Shown: in pieces, positions 11,716-24,075 of the stretch | Numbering within the stretch: the first letter of the stretch is position 1 | Layout of the letters: every line of letters starts with the position of its first letter | From: Oscheius dolichura | Lineage: Eukaryota > Nematoda > Chromadorea > Rhabditida > Rhabditidae | DNA: 64,000 bases | Reading direction: 5' to 3' | NCBI GenBank assembly: GCA_932521035.1 | Contig: OW051494.1 | Location: forward strand, 7,736,001 to 7,800,000 | Made by a program: the position numbers and the translations under genes | Notes under the pieces: generated by a model | Seen by the model: the letters and a program-made list of their open reading frames with translations, nothing else | The model's database searches: none | What the model was told of the DNA's origin: nothing

Positions 11716-13232
11716 ATGGTGGCAACGAGAAATTCTCAGCCTGTTCTCAAGATGAGCTCTTCAACCGAGAGCGATTTCTATGGAAATTTCGAAAAGCTAT
11801 TGTTAATTAGCCACTTATTCCTTTCTTTAACTTCACTAATGGCTTGAGGTAATCTAATTCTTTCAGGACTCCGAAAAAAATGGTGAGAACAAGAAAATCA
11901 GCTAAGGAGCCGAGGGAACTTCAGCTAGAAGAAAGTCCTCCGGAGACAAATGGCTACCACTTAAACTTTGCCAATGGCGACACAGAATCAATGGTCTATT
12001 TTACATTGTTGCCTAAAATTATAGTACTTTTATAGGAAACGGATGAACCTTCTCACTCCTCTAAACTGAAAAAGCGAATCAGCAGCACACCCGAAAAGAC
12101 AACGACCCCACAAAAGAATAAGGAGATAACCATGGAGAAAATTATGGAAGCAGAAGGCATTGTAGAGAAGTAAGACATTTTTTTTTATCCGGACGTATGT
12201 AATTCAAGAAGTTGTAGTTGTAACTTCTTTCCCCCTAGGACTTTATACAGTGTTGTTTTTAGAGAGAAATCAATAGAAGAACCAAAAGAAAAGGTTTCAA
12301 TGGCTGTTCTTCTTACGCAAGGATTGATGGCAAACGATGCTTCAAAAGTGGACACAGTATTAAGGGAAAATAGATTAGATCTTATTCAAGTAAGTGGAAT
12401 TGGTATTTTTTAAATCGTTTTAGTCTACTTTGGTCGATCTCAATGTAGTACATGTAATCCCTCTGCTCAAAGCCATTGAACACCGATTGAGATATCGAGT
12501 TGCTGAGTATGTTGTTATTTCAGTAGTTTTTATTCAAACTATTCGGTCTATTGTAAAACTGATTTCTTTTAGCATTCGTCCATGGCTTCGCTGGCTCCAG
12601 TGCACAATGTCATTTCATTTGTCATATTTGGCTACTGTTAGTTTCAGTTCTAAATTATTTTATTTTATCTTTTTCAGCAAAGAAGCTTGGACAAAGAGAT
12701 TGCGGGTCTATTAGAATGGTTAAGAGCACGGTCTCTGCATCAACAAAAACTGTTTCAACTTCATGGAAAATTAGGAGTGCTTGCTGATCAGGTATTTATT
12801 TATCATCTAAAAGATATATGTTTGGTTTTATCGAAAGGCAATAATTTAATATTGTTCATTGACACTAGATGTTTTACCACCTTAGCAAACATATTGTATT
12901 ACAGATTGAAAAGCGAAGCAATAATACTTCTCGTACAATTCCACAACCACTTATCATCTTCAATAATGGTATGCCTATTTTATTTGTTGTAATGGTCATT
13001 TTTAATTGCAGATGAAATTAATGATTCGGATGTGGATGAATTGGAATCTATTGGATCAGAAGAAAGCGGAGCAAGTGAAGATGATTGGTGGGATGATAAA
13101 GATATTCAACAAGGAGAAGATGACGACGATGATGACGAAGAAGATGATGATGAGGAACTTGAAGGTATTTATGAGCCAGTCTGCCAGGCTGGAGAAACGC
13201 AGTCCGATAGCGATTTTGAGGATTCTGTTTGA
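11716..13232 (+). CDS. Utp12-domain protein, UTP5/WDR43-like, without WD repeats
   Basis: Nine exons join in frame (11716-11801, 11867-11993, 12036-12169, 12263-12389, 12424-12506, 12573-12636, 12678-12791, 12905-12968, 13012-13232). After a charged Lys/Ser-rich N-terminus comes a Utp12 domain: VIPLLKAIEHRLRYR, RPWLRWLQCTMSFHLSYLAT, GLLEWLRARSLHQQK and LGVLADQ. The C-terminal tail is highly acidic (runs of Asp/Glu). In WDR43/Utp5, a small-subunit processome component acting in the nucleolus on pre-rRNA, this domain follows a WD40 propeller; no WD40 exons are visible upstream. The gene is therefore either a truncated copy or its propeller exons lie beyond a long intron. The first ATG follows atattttcag by four bases, resembling a spliced-leader acceptor, which favours a genuine short start. 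Its last exon enters the palindrome at 13200. Confidence 0.75.
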
Positions 13233-14202
13233 ACTAGTCTATCTGACTCAGTTTTTTACTCTGATCACGAATTCGATAATGAAAATTCTTTAAAACGCGA
13301 TTTTGGCGCGAAAATCCCCCATTTCAAAAGTCTGACTCTGAAAAATTAACTTTTTTATTTTCTATTGGGCCACCATATTTTTATAGCTTATCGGTACCAC
13401 CTCGGTGAGCTGAGTTTAGTGGCGCAAGAATTTTTTTAGATTTGACGTAATTTTAATGGAGAAACCCTCGATATTGTGCAGAAAACATCAGTTTCCGCGA
13501 AATCCAGGATTTTCATCCCGGATCATCAATAAAATAATGCAATAAACGGTGAAGTAAAAATGTTACAGGGCGCGGAATGCGTGTGGTAACAGCTGGGAAG
13601 TGATGATACAACTTACGCTACAGCCAATAAATCCTTGGCTCTATTCAACTTATATGTGCAAAACAAATAACATCGGTTCGCTAACTGAGAGTACAATTGT
13701 TCAAACTCCTATAACATCCACAAATGCCCGCTTTGAGGGCAAAATGCATAGTAACTGATGTCGCGCGTTCCGCGCCCTGTAACATTTTTACTTCACCGGG
13801 TTTTGTATTATTTTATTTATGTTCCGGGATCCAAAAATGCCGAGGATTTCGACTTCCAGCATGGCTTTCTATGTTCGTTCGATTTTTTAACCGAAAATCC
13901 TGGATTTCGCGGAAACTGATGTTTTCTGCACAAAATTGAGGGTTTCTCCATTAAAATTACGTCAAATCTAAAAAATTATTGCACCACTAAACTCAGCTCA
14001 CCGAGATGATACGGATAAGCTATAAAAATAAGGTGGTTCAAGAAAATAAAAAAGTTAATTTTTCAGAGTCAAACTTATGAAATAGGAAATTTTCGCGCCA
14101 AAAACGCGTTTTAAAGAATTTTCATTATCGCATTCGTGATCAGCACAAAAAACTGAATCATGTACTAGTTCAAACAGAATCCTCAAAATCGCTATCGGAC
14201 TG
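13200..14202. repeat. 1-kb imperfect palindrome (fold-back element) overlapping a gene's last exon
   Basis: The sequence from 13200 to about 13580 recurs in inverted orientation from about 13765 to 14202 with moderate divergence. Matching landmarks are cagtccgatagcgatt (13200) with aatcgctatcggactg (ending 14202), the block with tcagtttccgcgaaatcc (13490) with its complement (13900), and gggcgcggaatgcg (13568) with its complement (13765). The unmatched centre is under 200 bp. The outer ends of the arms code for the last ten residues of the Utp12-domain protein. Confidence 0.85.
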
Positions 14203-14320
14203 TCCCCCGCGGGGATGCTCGAATCTTACAGAGACCGACTTTTATTATGTTTATTTTGTCTTTTTTACCTTTCTTAACTAATGCAGGCCTAAGTTCTTCC
14301 ATTTACAATATATGCTTTAG

Positions 14321-14415
14321 ATATTGGAAGAAATGCTGAACATTCGGATGAAAACGAGGATGGAAGCGGAGATGATGATGAAGAGGATGAAGATGAGGAT
14401 ATGGAAGAAGATTAG
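14321..14415 (+). pseudogene. orphan acidic exon, possible original 3' end of the Utp12 gene
   Basis: After the acceptor tatgctttag, an open frame codes for an Asp/Glu-rich tail ending DMEED and a TAG at 14413-14415. It is similar in character to the acidic tail of the Utp12-domain gene but lies beyond the palindrome. It may be the former last exon, separated by insertion of the fold-back element, or an alternative 3' exon. Confidence 0.45.
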
Positions 14416-14621
14416 TTGCTCATCGTTTTTGGCGGGGCTACCCGTGTTGTTGATTTTTTTGAATGCTCCTGTTTGTGTTATCGAAAAAATACAGAGTTAT
14501 TACGACCTTTGTCTTTTTTCCCCCGCGTCATCATTCTCTTTCCTCGTTTTCACACAACCTTTATTTCATAGTCTCTGGAACGGATCAAATGTCATTGACA
14601 CCTCGTCTTGTGCAAATAGGT

Positions 14622-16681
14622 ATGTTACTTCTCTCGTTTATCGCGTTCTTCCTATTTCCTGGTAAAATTTTTCACTTTTTGTTCTCAGAAAAATTACAGA
14701 AATTTATGCTGTTGAACCGTTGATCAACTCAACGGCAGAAGAAAAACTTATAGATCGACTATTGAATGGCTATGATGCCTCAATTAGGCCTGTCATCCTG
14801 GAACAGGACGTTATCTATGTGAATGTGTCCGTGAATCAATTGAGCCTTCTCATTGTGGTTTGTTTGTTTTTTGTTATTAGAAAACAGTGTGAACTACACG
14901 GCGACTAATAAGACGCAAACAATGAGTATTGGCTAGGGGCCAAGCAGCAATAATCAACAGCTAATGCTGGAGTGTGTTGCCAATTTATTGGAGGACATAA
15001 AGAAAGAAATTCACTTTGTTTAGGATCAAGCCCAAGAAACAATACAGTTCTTGGGTGAGTTTATTCTCCAATGGAACGATGTCTTCCTCACGTGGGATCC
15101 GAAAAAAGAAGGAGATTTATATTGGCTAAAAATCAAAGAAAATAGCATCTGGAAACCGGATACTACCGTTTCCAGCAGGTATTTCCCATAAGTTTGGAGG
15201 AATCTCCCCCATTCAGTACACAAATAACAATCTTGATTCCTGATGACCAGATTTATGCCGATGTTAGTTATAACGGGACCGTGAGATCCAGTCTCTTTGG
15301 GGTAATCACCAATCTCTGCAGTATGCAGGTATAAAAAGAAAAAAAGAAAAGAAAATGTTCAGGTGAATAAATTCCCATACGACACCCAGAATTGTAAGAT
15401 AGACGTCGGGCCGTGGTCCTATACATCGGATCAGGTTTTTTTCAGCGCAGTAAATAATCCTACCGACATTGACATTGATGTAAGGATAGTTTTCTAGTTT
15501 TTGGGGGTACATTTCATCAAAATTAGAAATGTTGACTCTCATTTGCTCATTAGACATGCAGAACTCGCCATGATATTCTGTTACAAGTATTGGCTATCAA
15601 AATTTGCGAAATGAAGCGAAGTTCTTTTATTTATCGATGTGTAACATCGAATACACATCATAGTTTAGTAACTAGTAACGTTTATCATCTAAAAATATTT
15701 ACAAACAAATTAGCGTAGCAAACGAACAAACAATAATTAGGGAAATTCGGAATGGGAGATTTTGAACCTCACTTCTTCGCCATTCGATCAATACGACTCG
15801 GATGTTGGCTTCAACTATACAAATGTCCGTTTCCACGTGAGTTTCCCTTATTCTAATCAAATAGAATAATTTTTAGCTGACCCTGAAGAGGAAGCCCCTC
15901 TTCTACGTGTGGGTCCTCCTCGTTCCGACTTATATTATTACTTTTGTCTGTATTTTTGGTCTCTTCACCCCCACAAACTCACTAGGTGATCGGGAAGAGA
16001 AGGTAAAACTCTCCCCCAAAAAAATAATTACCTTTCTAGGTGAATCTCGGGATGTCGACGCTTCTCTCCTCGGCTGTCATTCTCCAAATTATCGCGAACT
16101 CGATGCCTAAGACCTCGTCCCTTCCACTTTTGGGAAATTTCATTCTCGCAGAAATTTTCGTCGTAGCCATTGGGGTTGTCTTTTCCGTTGTCATTTTGGT
16201 GCTCCACCACCGAGCCAATACACGGGAATGGACTCCGCCGCGCTTCGTCGCTCGCTTTCTGAGCTGGACGGTTCGAATTAGCTGCGTAGAACATTTAATA
16301 CTCAGTCAATTCAGGGTTCGCGTAAATTTGTGAGAAAATATTACAAACGGATATTTGTGGAGAGAAAAGAAAGCAAAGCCGTCGAGGAGAAGGCCGTCAC
16401 ATTCACCGGGACACAGTAAAATCTCTAGAAAACTTGTAACAAAGGATACTTTCAGCGCTGTACTGTACGCAGAAATAGAGACGACAGTTAGAAAGGTCAA
16501 AGACTTTTTGGAAGATGAAGAGGAGGACAGGTATAGGTGGAGAAGGACGAAAAAAAGAGAAGACTCTTTCAGGGTGAGAGAGCTGGCCTGGATAAAGTTC
16601 TTCGACCGGATCGACTGTTTCTTCCTCATCTTCTTCCAGGTGGCCAATGCGCTGCTGACTTTTATTATCTGTAGACATTGA
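14622..16681 (+). CDS. Cys-loop ligand-gated ion channel subunit (non-alpha, cation type)
   Basis: A signal-peptide exon (14622-14661, MLLLSFIAFFLFP) joins to exon 2 (14700-14857, EEKLIDRLLNGYDASIRPV) and exon 3 (from 15024, QWNDVFLTWDPKKEGDLYW and SIWKPDT), then further exons. The Cys-loop is CSMQVNKFPYDTQNC. The pre-M1 segment is KRKPLFYVWVLLVP. M1 to M4 are all visible; M2 follows DREEKVNLGMSTLLSSAV, with Glu before the pore helix as in cation-conducting channels. M4 is LIFFQVANALLTFIICRH at the C-terminus, after a charged M3-M4 loop. Loop C (NLTSSPFDQYDSDVG) lacks the vicinal Cys pair of nicotinic alpha subunits, so this is a non-alpha subunit or a receptor for another ligand. It acts at the plasma membrane. 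Exon joins were checked by frame for the first three and the last ones. Confidence 0.87.
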
Positions 16682-16916
16682 ATAAAGATTTGTAAGCTAC
16701 AAAAAAGAAAATGTTTATTAAATTGTGTGGATCCCCCACCCTCCAGAAATTCGTCAAATTGATAAAAACGAAGTATACCCTTTGTTCATCTACACAAATC
16801 ATTCATTTCCTTCTCATATCCGAGCAGTTTTGCACTCTTTACAGCGTTCTTTCTCTCCGCTAGCGTCTAGTCCACAATGGAGTAGGTGAGATTAGGCGAA
16901 ACGGCACAACAACATG

Positions 16917-16988
16917 GACCGCTTGGCGCAACGGTAGCGCGTTCGACTCCAGATCGAAAGGTTGGGTGTTCGAATCACTCAGTGGTCA
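16917..16988 (+). tRNA. tRNA-Trp (CCA)
   Basis: A 72-nt cloverleaf: acceptor GACCGCT with AGTGGTC, discriminator A, D-arm GGCGCAACGGTAGCGC, anticodon loop CTCCAGA (anticodon CCA) and T-arm with GTTCGAATC. A second, identical or nearly identical copy lies inverted at 20736-20807, and the match continues into the T-rich 3' flank. Confidence 0.95.
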
Positions 16989-17130
16989 AAATCTTTTTGC
17001 TTTTTTTCTTTTGATGGTTTCTGACCAATGTTTCGTTTTTTCTTGGCTTTCCGATAAAATTTTTTCGTCTTGAGCAGCTAGTCTATCTAATTTCATTGGC
17101 TTCTGTTCATTTTTTAATGTTTTTTATCAG

Positions 17131-17310
17131 GCTGGAGATTTACAAGAGCAAATACCAGTTTTCGAATTACTTCCTTTGTTTTATACACAGCCGTAAGCTT
17201 TATTGCTTATAGTCAGTCTTCCAAAGGCTGTAAAAATTGATCTAAGTGCTGAAGATAGAAAAATAGACTATCGAATTCACAGTGGAAAATCTCGCGTTCC
17301 GTCTTTTAGG
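17131..17310 (+). pseudogene. possible two-exon gene remnant
   Basis: After tttttatcag, an open stretch (17131-17192, containing QEQIPVFELLPLFYTQ) ends at a GTAAGC donor. It joins in frame at 17217 to a stretch containing KAVKIDLSAEDRKIDYR. The composition is protein-like and the splice sites fit, but no family is recognised and no other exons were found. It may be a fragment left by rearrangement. Confidence 0.25.
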
Positions 17311-17562
17311 CGTGGGAACAAAAGGTTCTTGTCGCTTTCGAAATTTGAATCGGGCGGGTCGCTTGCTTGTATTCGTGTCTTCATTCTTGTTGAGCGGTCG
17401 TCTTGTTATTGTTTATGGCAAATATTCTTTTGTAATGCTAGCCTGTCAAATGAGCACATGCTACAATGGTACTTTACCTTTCTAAAAAGGCTACATCCGC
17501 CAGAATAAAAACCATCTATTTCATCACCAGTCTTCACATTTTCTTGTCGTTCTAGCAAATAG

Positions 17563-19434
<1,872 letters not shown>

Positions 19435-20224
19435 AAATATTTTCATTGTTATTTATTGACGTCGTAAGTAAACATTGAATGAATTTTTCACGTTGTACTT
19501 TATGAGTAGGAAATGGGAAGAGATTTGTGTTTCCTCGAAGTTGTACAAACGTTTCCGACCACTTGGGTGAATATAGTTGTATTTCACAAGTTGTGGTTGA
19601 GCTCAGCCACGAATGCGTCATCGGTCACAGAGGACAGACGCATAGCTTTCTCTGGTGGGTCTGGTTCTGGCGGCACAAGGCACACTCCTTCTCCAGTCAT
19701 TATGTTACAACCTCTTATTTCTCCAAATCGCAGCAACTGTTACGGGAAATTCATTAATTTCCTAAGAACTATGTAAGCCTCTGCAGTGTCCTCGCCCTAC
19801 TGGAAGCCTATTTGTGGGACAGGGTACAAAAAAAAATGTTTAGACAAACTGATATTTCCAGACGAATATTTCTCCCCCTTTGGCTTTGCTTAATCATTGT
19901 TCATTTGCTTATACATGTTTACGGCAGTGGTAGCGTTAGTTATATATACCCTGAGATCCATAATCAATATTTATAGTTTATATCGTTTAATATGCAACAG
20001 CATCAACCTGATTGAAAAGTAACATTATCGAAAGTCAATCGCAAATGCGTCATCGGTCTTATCCGGATAGAAAAGACACAGAACTACTAACTGGGTCACT
20101 CTGAGAGCACAAGCCGACTTACTCTGTCCCGTCTTTATGTTAGAGACTGAGACTCCTAGACCATCAAAATAAAAGCAACATTTTTTTTAAACAACTGATT
20201 TATAATTGGTTAACAAAGATAATT
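19435..20224. other. spacer between convergent genes, with a repeated segment
   Basis: No coding exon seen. The segment starting aatgcgtcatcggtc occurs at about 19612 and again at about 20043 in the same orientation, with similar but diverged following sequence, suggesting an old tandem or dispersed repeat. Confidence 0.45.
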
Positions 20225-21029
20225 TCAGAACTTGCTAAAACCTTTCTTTGTCGATCCTGGCTTCACGAGTCTGACAACATTGAAGGAGACGGTCTTGCTC
20301 AAAGGTCGGCATTCGCCAATGGTAGCGATATCTCCAATGGCTACATCTCTGAAAGAAATAAATAAAAATATCAAAAAAAAGAAACTAGAAACTTACCGGA
20401 ACGCTGGAGAACAGTGTGCAGCGACATTCTTGTGTCTCTTCTCGAATCGGCGATATTTCTTGATGTAGTGTAGATAGTCGCGTCGGACAATGATAGTCTT
20501 GTTCATCTTCGTCTTGAGCACGGTTCCTTGAAGAATAGAGCCTCGAATGGAGACATCTCCTTTCCATGGACATTTTTTGTCCTCATACTGTGAAGAGAGC
20601 ACCTGCAATTTGAAATATTATTCTTACATAAAAATCTTCAATAAAAATGAATTAGCATAAGGAGGAAACGCGGCTAAAAATGTTTGCCCCTCATCTGCCA
20701 CAACTTTATGGGCAACAAAAAAAGCAAAAAGATTTTGACCACTGAGTGATTCGAACACCCAACCTTTCGATCTGGAGTCGAACGCGCTACCGTTGCGCCA
20801 AGCGGTCACTGCTCGCCGGAGTTATCGCTTAGCCCTAGTTTTCCCAATGGAAAACTGCCAATATATGCAGATAACATGTCGGAGATTAGTGGGGGCATTA
20901 CCATAATTTTTGATGGGAAAGGGGCAAATTGCTGTCACCGAAGGCGATTTTCTATGCTAAAAAAACGAAAAAACTGACCTCTTTCGGAGCTTTGAAGCCA
21001 AGGCCGATGTTTTTACTTCCCTTCTTCAT
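20225..21029 (-). CDS. rps-11: 40S ribosomal protein S11 (uS17), N-terminus short or unresolved
   Basis: Exons 20979-21029 (with upstream bases to 21033), 20397-20602 and 20225-20348 join in frame. The protein reads [12 protein letters not shown], then [15 protein letters not shown], the highly conserved [20 protein letters not shown], and ends [14 protein letters not shown] followed by TKKGFSKF. It is a core protein of the small ribosomal subunit that binds 18S rRNA. The usual S11 has roughly 30-40 more residues before NIGLGF; here the first ATG (21029) follows a tttttcag acceptor by four bases, and no exon coding for the missing segment was found upstream. Either an exon was missed or this copy starts late. 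A tRNA-Trp lies in the first intron on the same strand. Confidence 0.9.
20736..20807 (-). tRNA. tRNA-Trp (CCA), inside an intron of RPS11
   Basis: A 72-nt gene read on the minus strand, inverted copy of the one at 16917: anticodon loop CTCCAGA, acceptor GACCGCT paired with AGTGGTC, discriminator A. It lies in the intron between 20602 and 20979 of the S11 gene and in the same orientation. The 3' flank (aaaatctttttgc) is shared with the other copy, so the duplicated block is larger than the tRNA. Confidence 0.95.
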
Positions 21030-21033
21030 TTCC

Positions 21034-21487
21034 CTGAAAAATAGAAATTTAGTAAGGCAAAACACGACGAAGAAAAACACAAATCACACGGAAACACGGA
21101 CATTTTACAGATAGGAAAAGCGAATTCGAAAAATGGCGGGCACGCCGCAGACCGGGACGGAAGTACGTTTGAATTTGGCACTTTCCTTCCTGACTTCGCT
21201 GACTTCTCCAAACAAAAAATAGAACTCTCTCACATGTGTGCATGGTTATAAATCTTCATTACAAATGAAAAAAGAATGTGCATCAGATAATCTGATACAA
21301 ACGTTCTCTGGTGAATAGTTGCGCTGTGAGCAGTTGAATTACTGTTTTTGCATACAAATTTATAATTGTTTGATATATATCCAGATACAATCTCTTTCTA
21401 TTGTTGAATCTCGTTGATCTCTCCTTTGCTATGATATTTCGTTCAGCATAACAATTAGCCGTTGCTGCAAGGATAGTTTGAAGTAAA
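21034..21487. promoter_or_regulatory. divergent promoter region of RPS11 and ZC3H14 genes
   Basis: Spacer of about 450 bp between two genes transcribed away from each other. Open frames on both strands near 21050-21240 have no support. No specific element can be defined. Confidence 0.4.
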
Positions 21488-23826
21488 ATGATTGTATTTC
21501 GTGATGAAGTTCGAAAAAAACTAAAAGTTAATTTTATAATATATATGTTTCAATTATTTTAGGTTGCAATTATAACCAAATTAGAAGAAATGGAGGTCGA
21601 GGTGGAAAAGGAATTACCCGACTATATTTTATCTATCATTACTAATCGGAAGGACAAAGATTATATGACAAAAAGTTTATCCGTTTTCATGGGCAGCAAA
21701 GCGAACGCATTTACCGAATGGTATGAATTTTATTTTGAAAACAAGCATAAGTGATGCTCTTATTTGATCACTAGTTTAGGGTGTACAACATTTCTACAAG
21801 AATAGTAAACTCCCAGAAGCCAGATAGGAAGATTAGTCCTAATCCACATGTAGAGAATAATTCAAATACCGAAGATACCATGAAAAATCGAAAGAGAAGA
21901 AGCGAGATTGTGCGTATCCCTACTTGACTTACTGTTTTCTCTTCTTCGTTTTAGAAAAATACTATTATTCAGGATTCTGAGATTCATGTTAAACGTGGAG
22001 AATTTGCCCAAACAGAGAAAGATCACGACAGTCACAAGAGGTAGATTATAGTTCTTTTCCAAAAAAATAGAGATACCGTAATCCGGGATTTTTTTGAAAA
22101 TCAGGCAAAACTTGCGATTTTGTTCCCCAATCCCAAAATGTCCCGAACGGAGGCAAATTAATGTATCCCTATTTTTTTTTGGAAAAGAGCTTATCATTAT
22201 TCACGTATTTTGCGTTTACTATCAAAATTTTCTAATAAATGTATCCTTTTTTAATTTATTAATTTTCAGGAGCGCGCACAAGAACGGCGCATTATCAGAT
22301 CGTCAAGATCGCGAGCATCTGAAAGAAAGTCATCGTTCGGCAAAATCCCCTTCTGCAATGGAAACAGAAGGAGATCAATCCATTCCGGCACCGAAAGTCG
22401 CTTCTTCTGTAGTCCGGCTTATCAATCCTTTTGACGATATACCGCGTGCTTCCAAAGTTGCTTCCAAAGTCATAGTCAAGCGCAAAGTTCCAGATGTTCC
22501 GAAGTAAGTATTAATTATATTTGTTTCGTTATAGATAAGACGCGCGAATTTATACAGCAGTTTCGACAGCGTCGTGTTTCAGATCTCAGACCCGTGCCCA
22601 TTCCAGCATTTTTCAAAAAGCAATGGAGGCAGTGAAGAATCCTACAACATCAAGACCATCCAAGAACTCAGTGTTTGTAGAGCTTGAAGAAAGGTATTCT
22701 TAAAAGAGGTATTATAGGATGGATTATAGACCGTCTTCTGCTCCTGAACGATATTTTACTGTACGTATAGAACTAGAGCCTGGTTGGAAGAATCTTGAAT
22801 CGACTAGAAAGGTGGTCGACGGTGATTCCGAGAATTCAATGAAAACTGAAAGGATTAACTCTACTAAAGCGCCGTCAAAAGCTGATGCCATCAAAAGAGA
22901 GTCAAATACACCGAGCCTTGAGCGTTTTTCTGTGCATAATAAGTCAAATGTTTCTGACGAAACTAATATAATTGAAGTTGTAAGAATTTACAAGAATTTT
23001 GTATAATAAATTTATTTTCAGACGCCGATCGCAAATTTGAACCTCAGCTCCCTTTCTAATATGCATGAAAATGTTTGTTTCTCTTTAATTGGTTTTCATT
23101 AGAACTGTAGGGTCATAGCTACAAAGTACGCTGCAAGTATTGGCCAGAATGTGTAAACAAGAATTGTGGATATATTCACCCTAATAAGCCTTGCCAGTAA
23201 ATTTATATTAGAAAAATAATTGTGTCTTTCAGAAATTTTCCAAAATGTATCTTCGGAACTGAATGCGTTTTCATACATCCACCTTGCCGGTTTGTTCTGA
23301 ATGATTATTTATCCATATATATTTATCCATTGCTGTAAATAACAACTTTTAAATTTCCTTTACAGATATGCCAAAGAATGTAAAAATGAATATTGCACTT
23401 ATACTCATGGTAGTAGAGCAGCACTGCAGCAAATGGTTGAAATTATAGAGCTGTCATCTGAACTACATAAGTAAGTAGAAATCATGTTTTTTGGTAAAAT
23501 TATTGTAGAGTCGATAGCGAAACTTCCCAATCGCATACATTGTGTTATTTTGCCGGAAATTGTACGAACAAGACTTGCAAATATAAACATCCACCGGTCA
23601 GTTATGTTATAGATTTAGTCTGAAAAAAATAATTGATTGTAGTATTCTGAAGTTTAGTATCTTTGCAATAAATTTAAAACTCTTTACAATCATGAAGACG
23701 ATTTTATTTCAGCGCTGCAGTTTTGGAGAACGTTGTACCAAGTACAAAACGTGCACCTTTTATCATGGGCCTATCGGAAGAACGGAGGCACCTAAGAGTC
23801 AGTATTATTGGCGATCAACCGCCTAA
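21488..23826 (+). CDS. ZC3H14/SUT-2-like CCCH zinc-finger poly(A)-binding protein
   Basis: Multiple exons join from MIVFRDEVRKKLK at 21488 to a stop at 23824-23826. The N-terminus has the PWI-like fold segment of the ZC3H14/Nab2 family (EKELPDYILSIITNRKD and FMGSKANAFTEW). A long, Lys/Ser-rich, low-conservation middle follows. The C-terminus carries tandem CCCH fingers: CKYWPECVNKNCGYIHP, CIFGTECVFIHP, an ECKNEYCTYTHG finger, CYFAGNCTNKTCKYKHP and CSFGERCTKYKTCTFYH. In ZC3H14, SUT-2 and Nab2 such fingers bind polyadenosine and limit poly(A) tail length in the nucleus; the C. elegans family member sut-2 modifies tau toxicity. The finger number and spacing match the family. The gene is AT-rich with 40-80 nt introns and is divergent from RPS11. 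Confidence 0.88.
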
Positions 23827-24075
23827 TTTCTTTTTCTTGTTACTTGTAATAAGTTTTTCTAACTATATAAACAGTTAACAATTTTTACCTGCTTTATAAG
23901 AATGCCTAATGAGCCTTACTCGGACGTAGATGCGTGTTGAAAAAGTTTGTTCAACTTGCTTCACAAACTAGAGCATTTCCCTGGCTACACTTTGCACGTT
24001 CCTTCCATAATCTGCTTTCCTGTGTGTAGTCCTTTCATTTCTTGTTATTATCACGCGGGTGATAAGCATTCTGCC
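23827..24075. other. short spacer
   Basis: AT-rich sequence between two plus-strand genes. The open frame that precedes the alpha-galactosidase ATG is in frame with it from 23947, but lacks family similarity and would displace the signal peptide, so the ATG at 24076 was chosen. Confidence 0.4.

Noticed and set aside
14858..14880. 23-nt intron in the Cys-loop channel gene
   Set aside because: A 166-nt intron from 14858 to 15023 gives the family-typical sequence LLIVDQAQETIQF in frame, so the short intron is not needed.
21120..21210. Plus-strand ATGGCGGGCACG frame upstream of RPS11
   Set aside because: Only about 29 codons, no family similarity, and it lies in the divergent promoter region.
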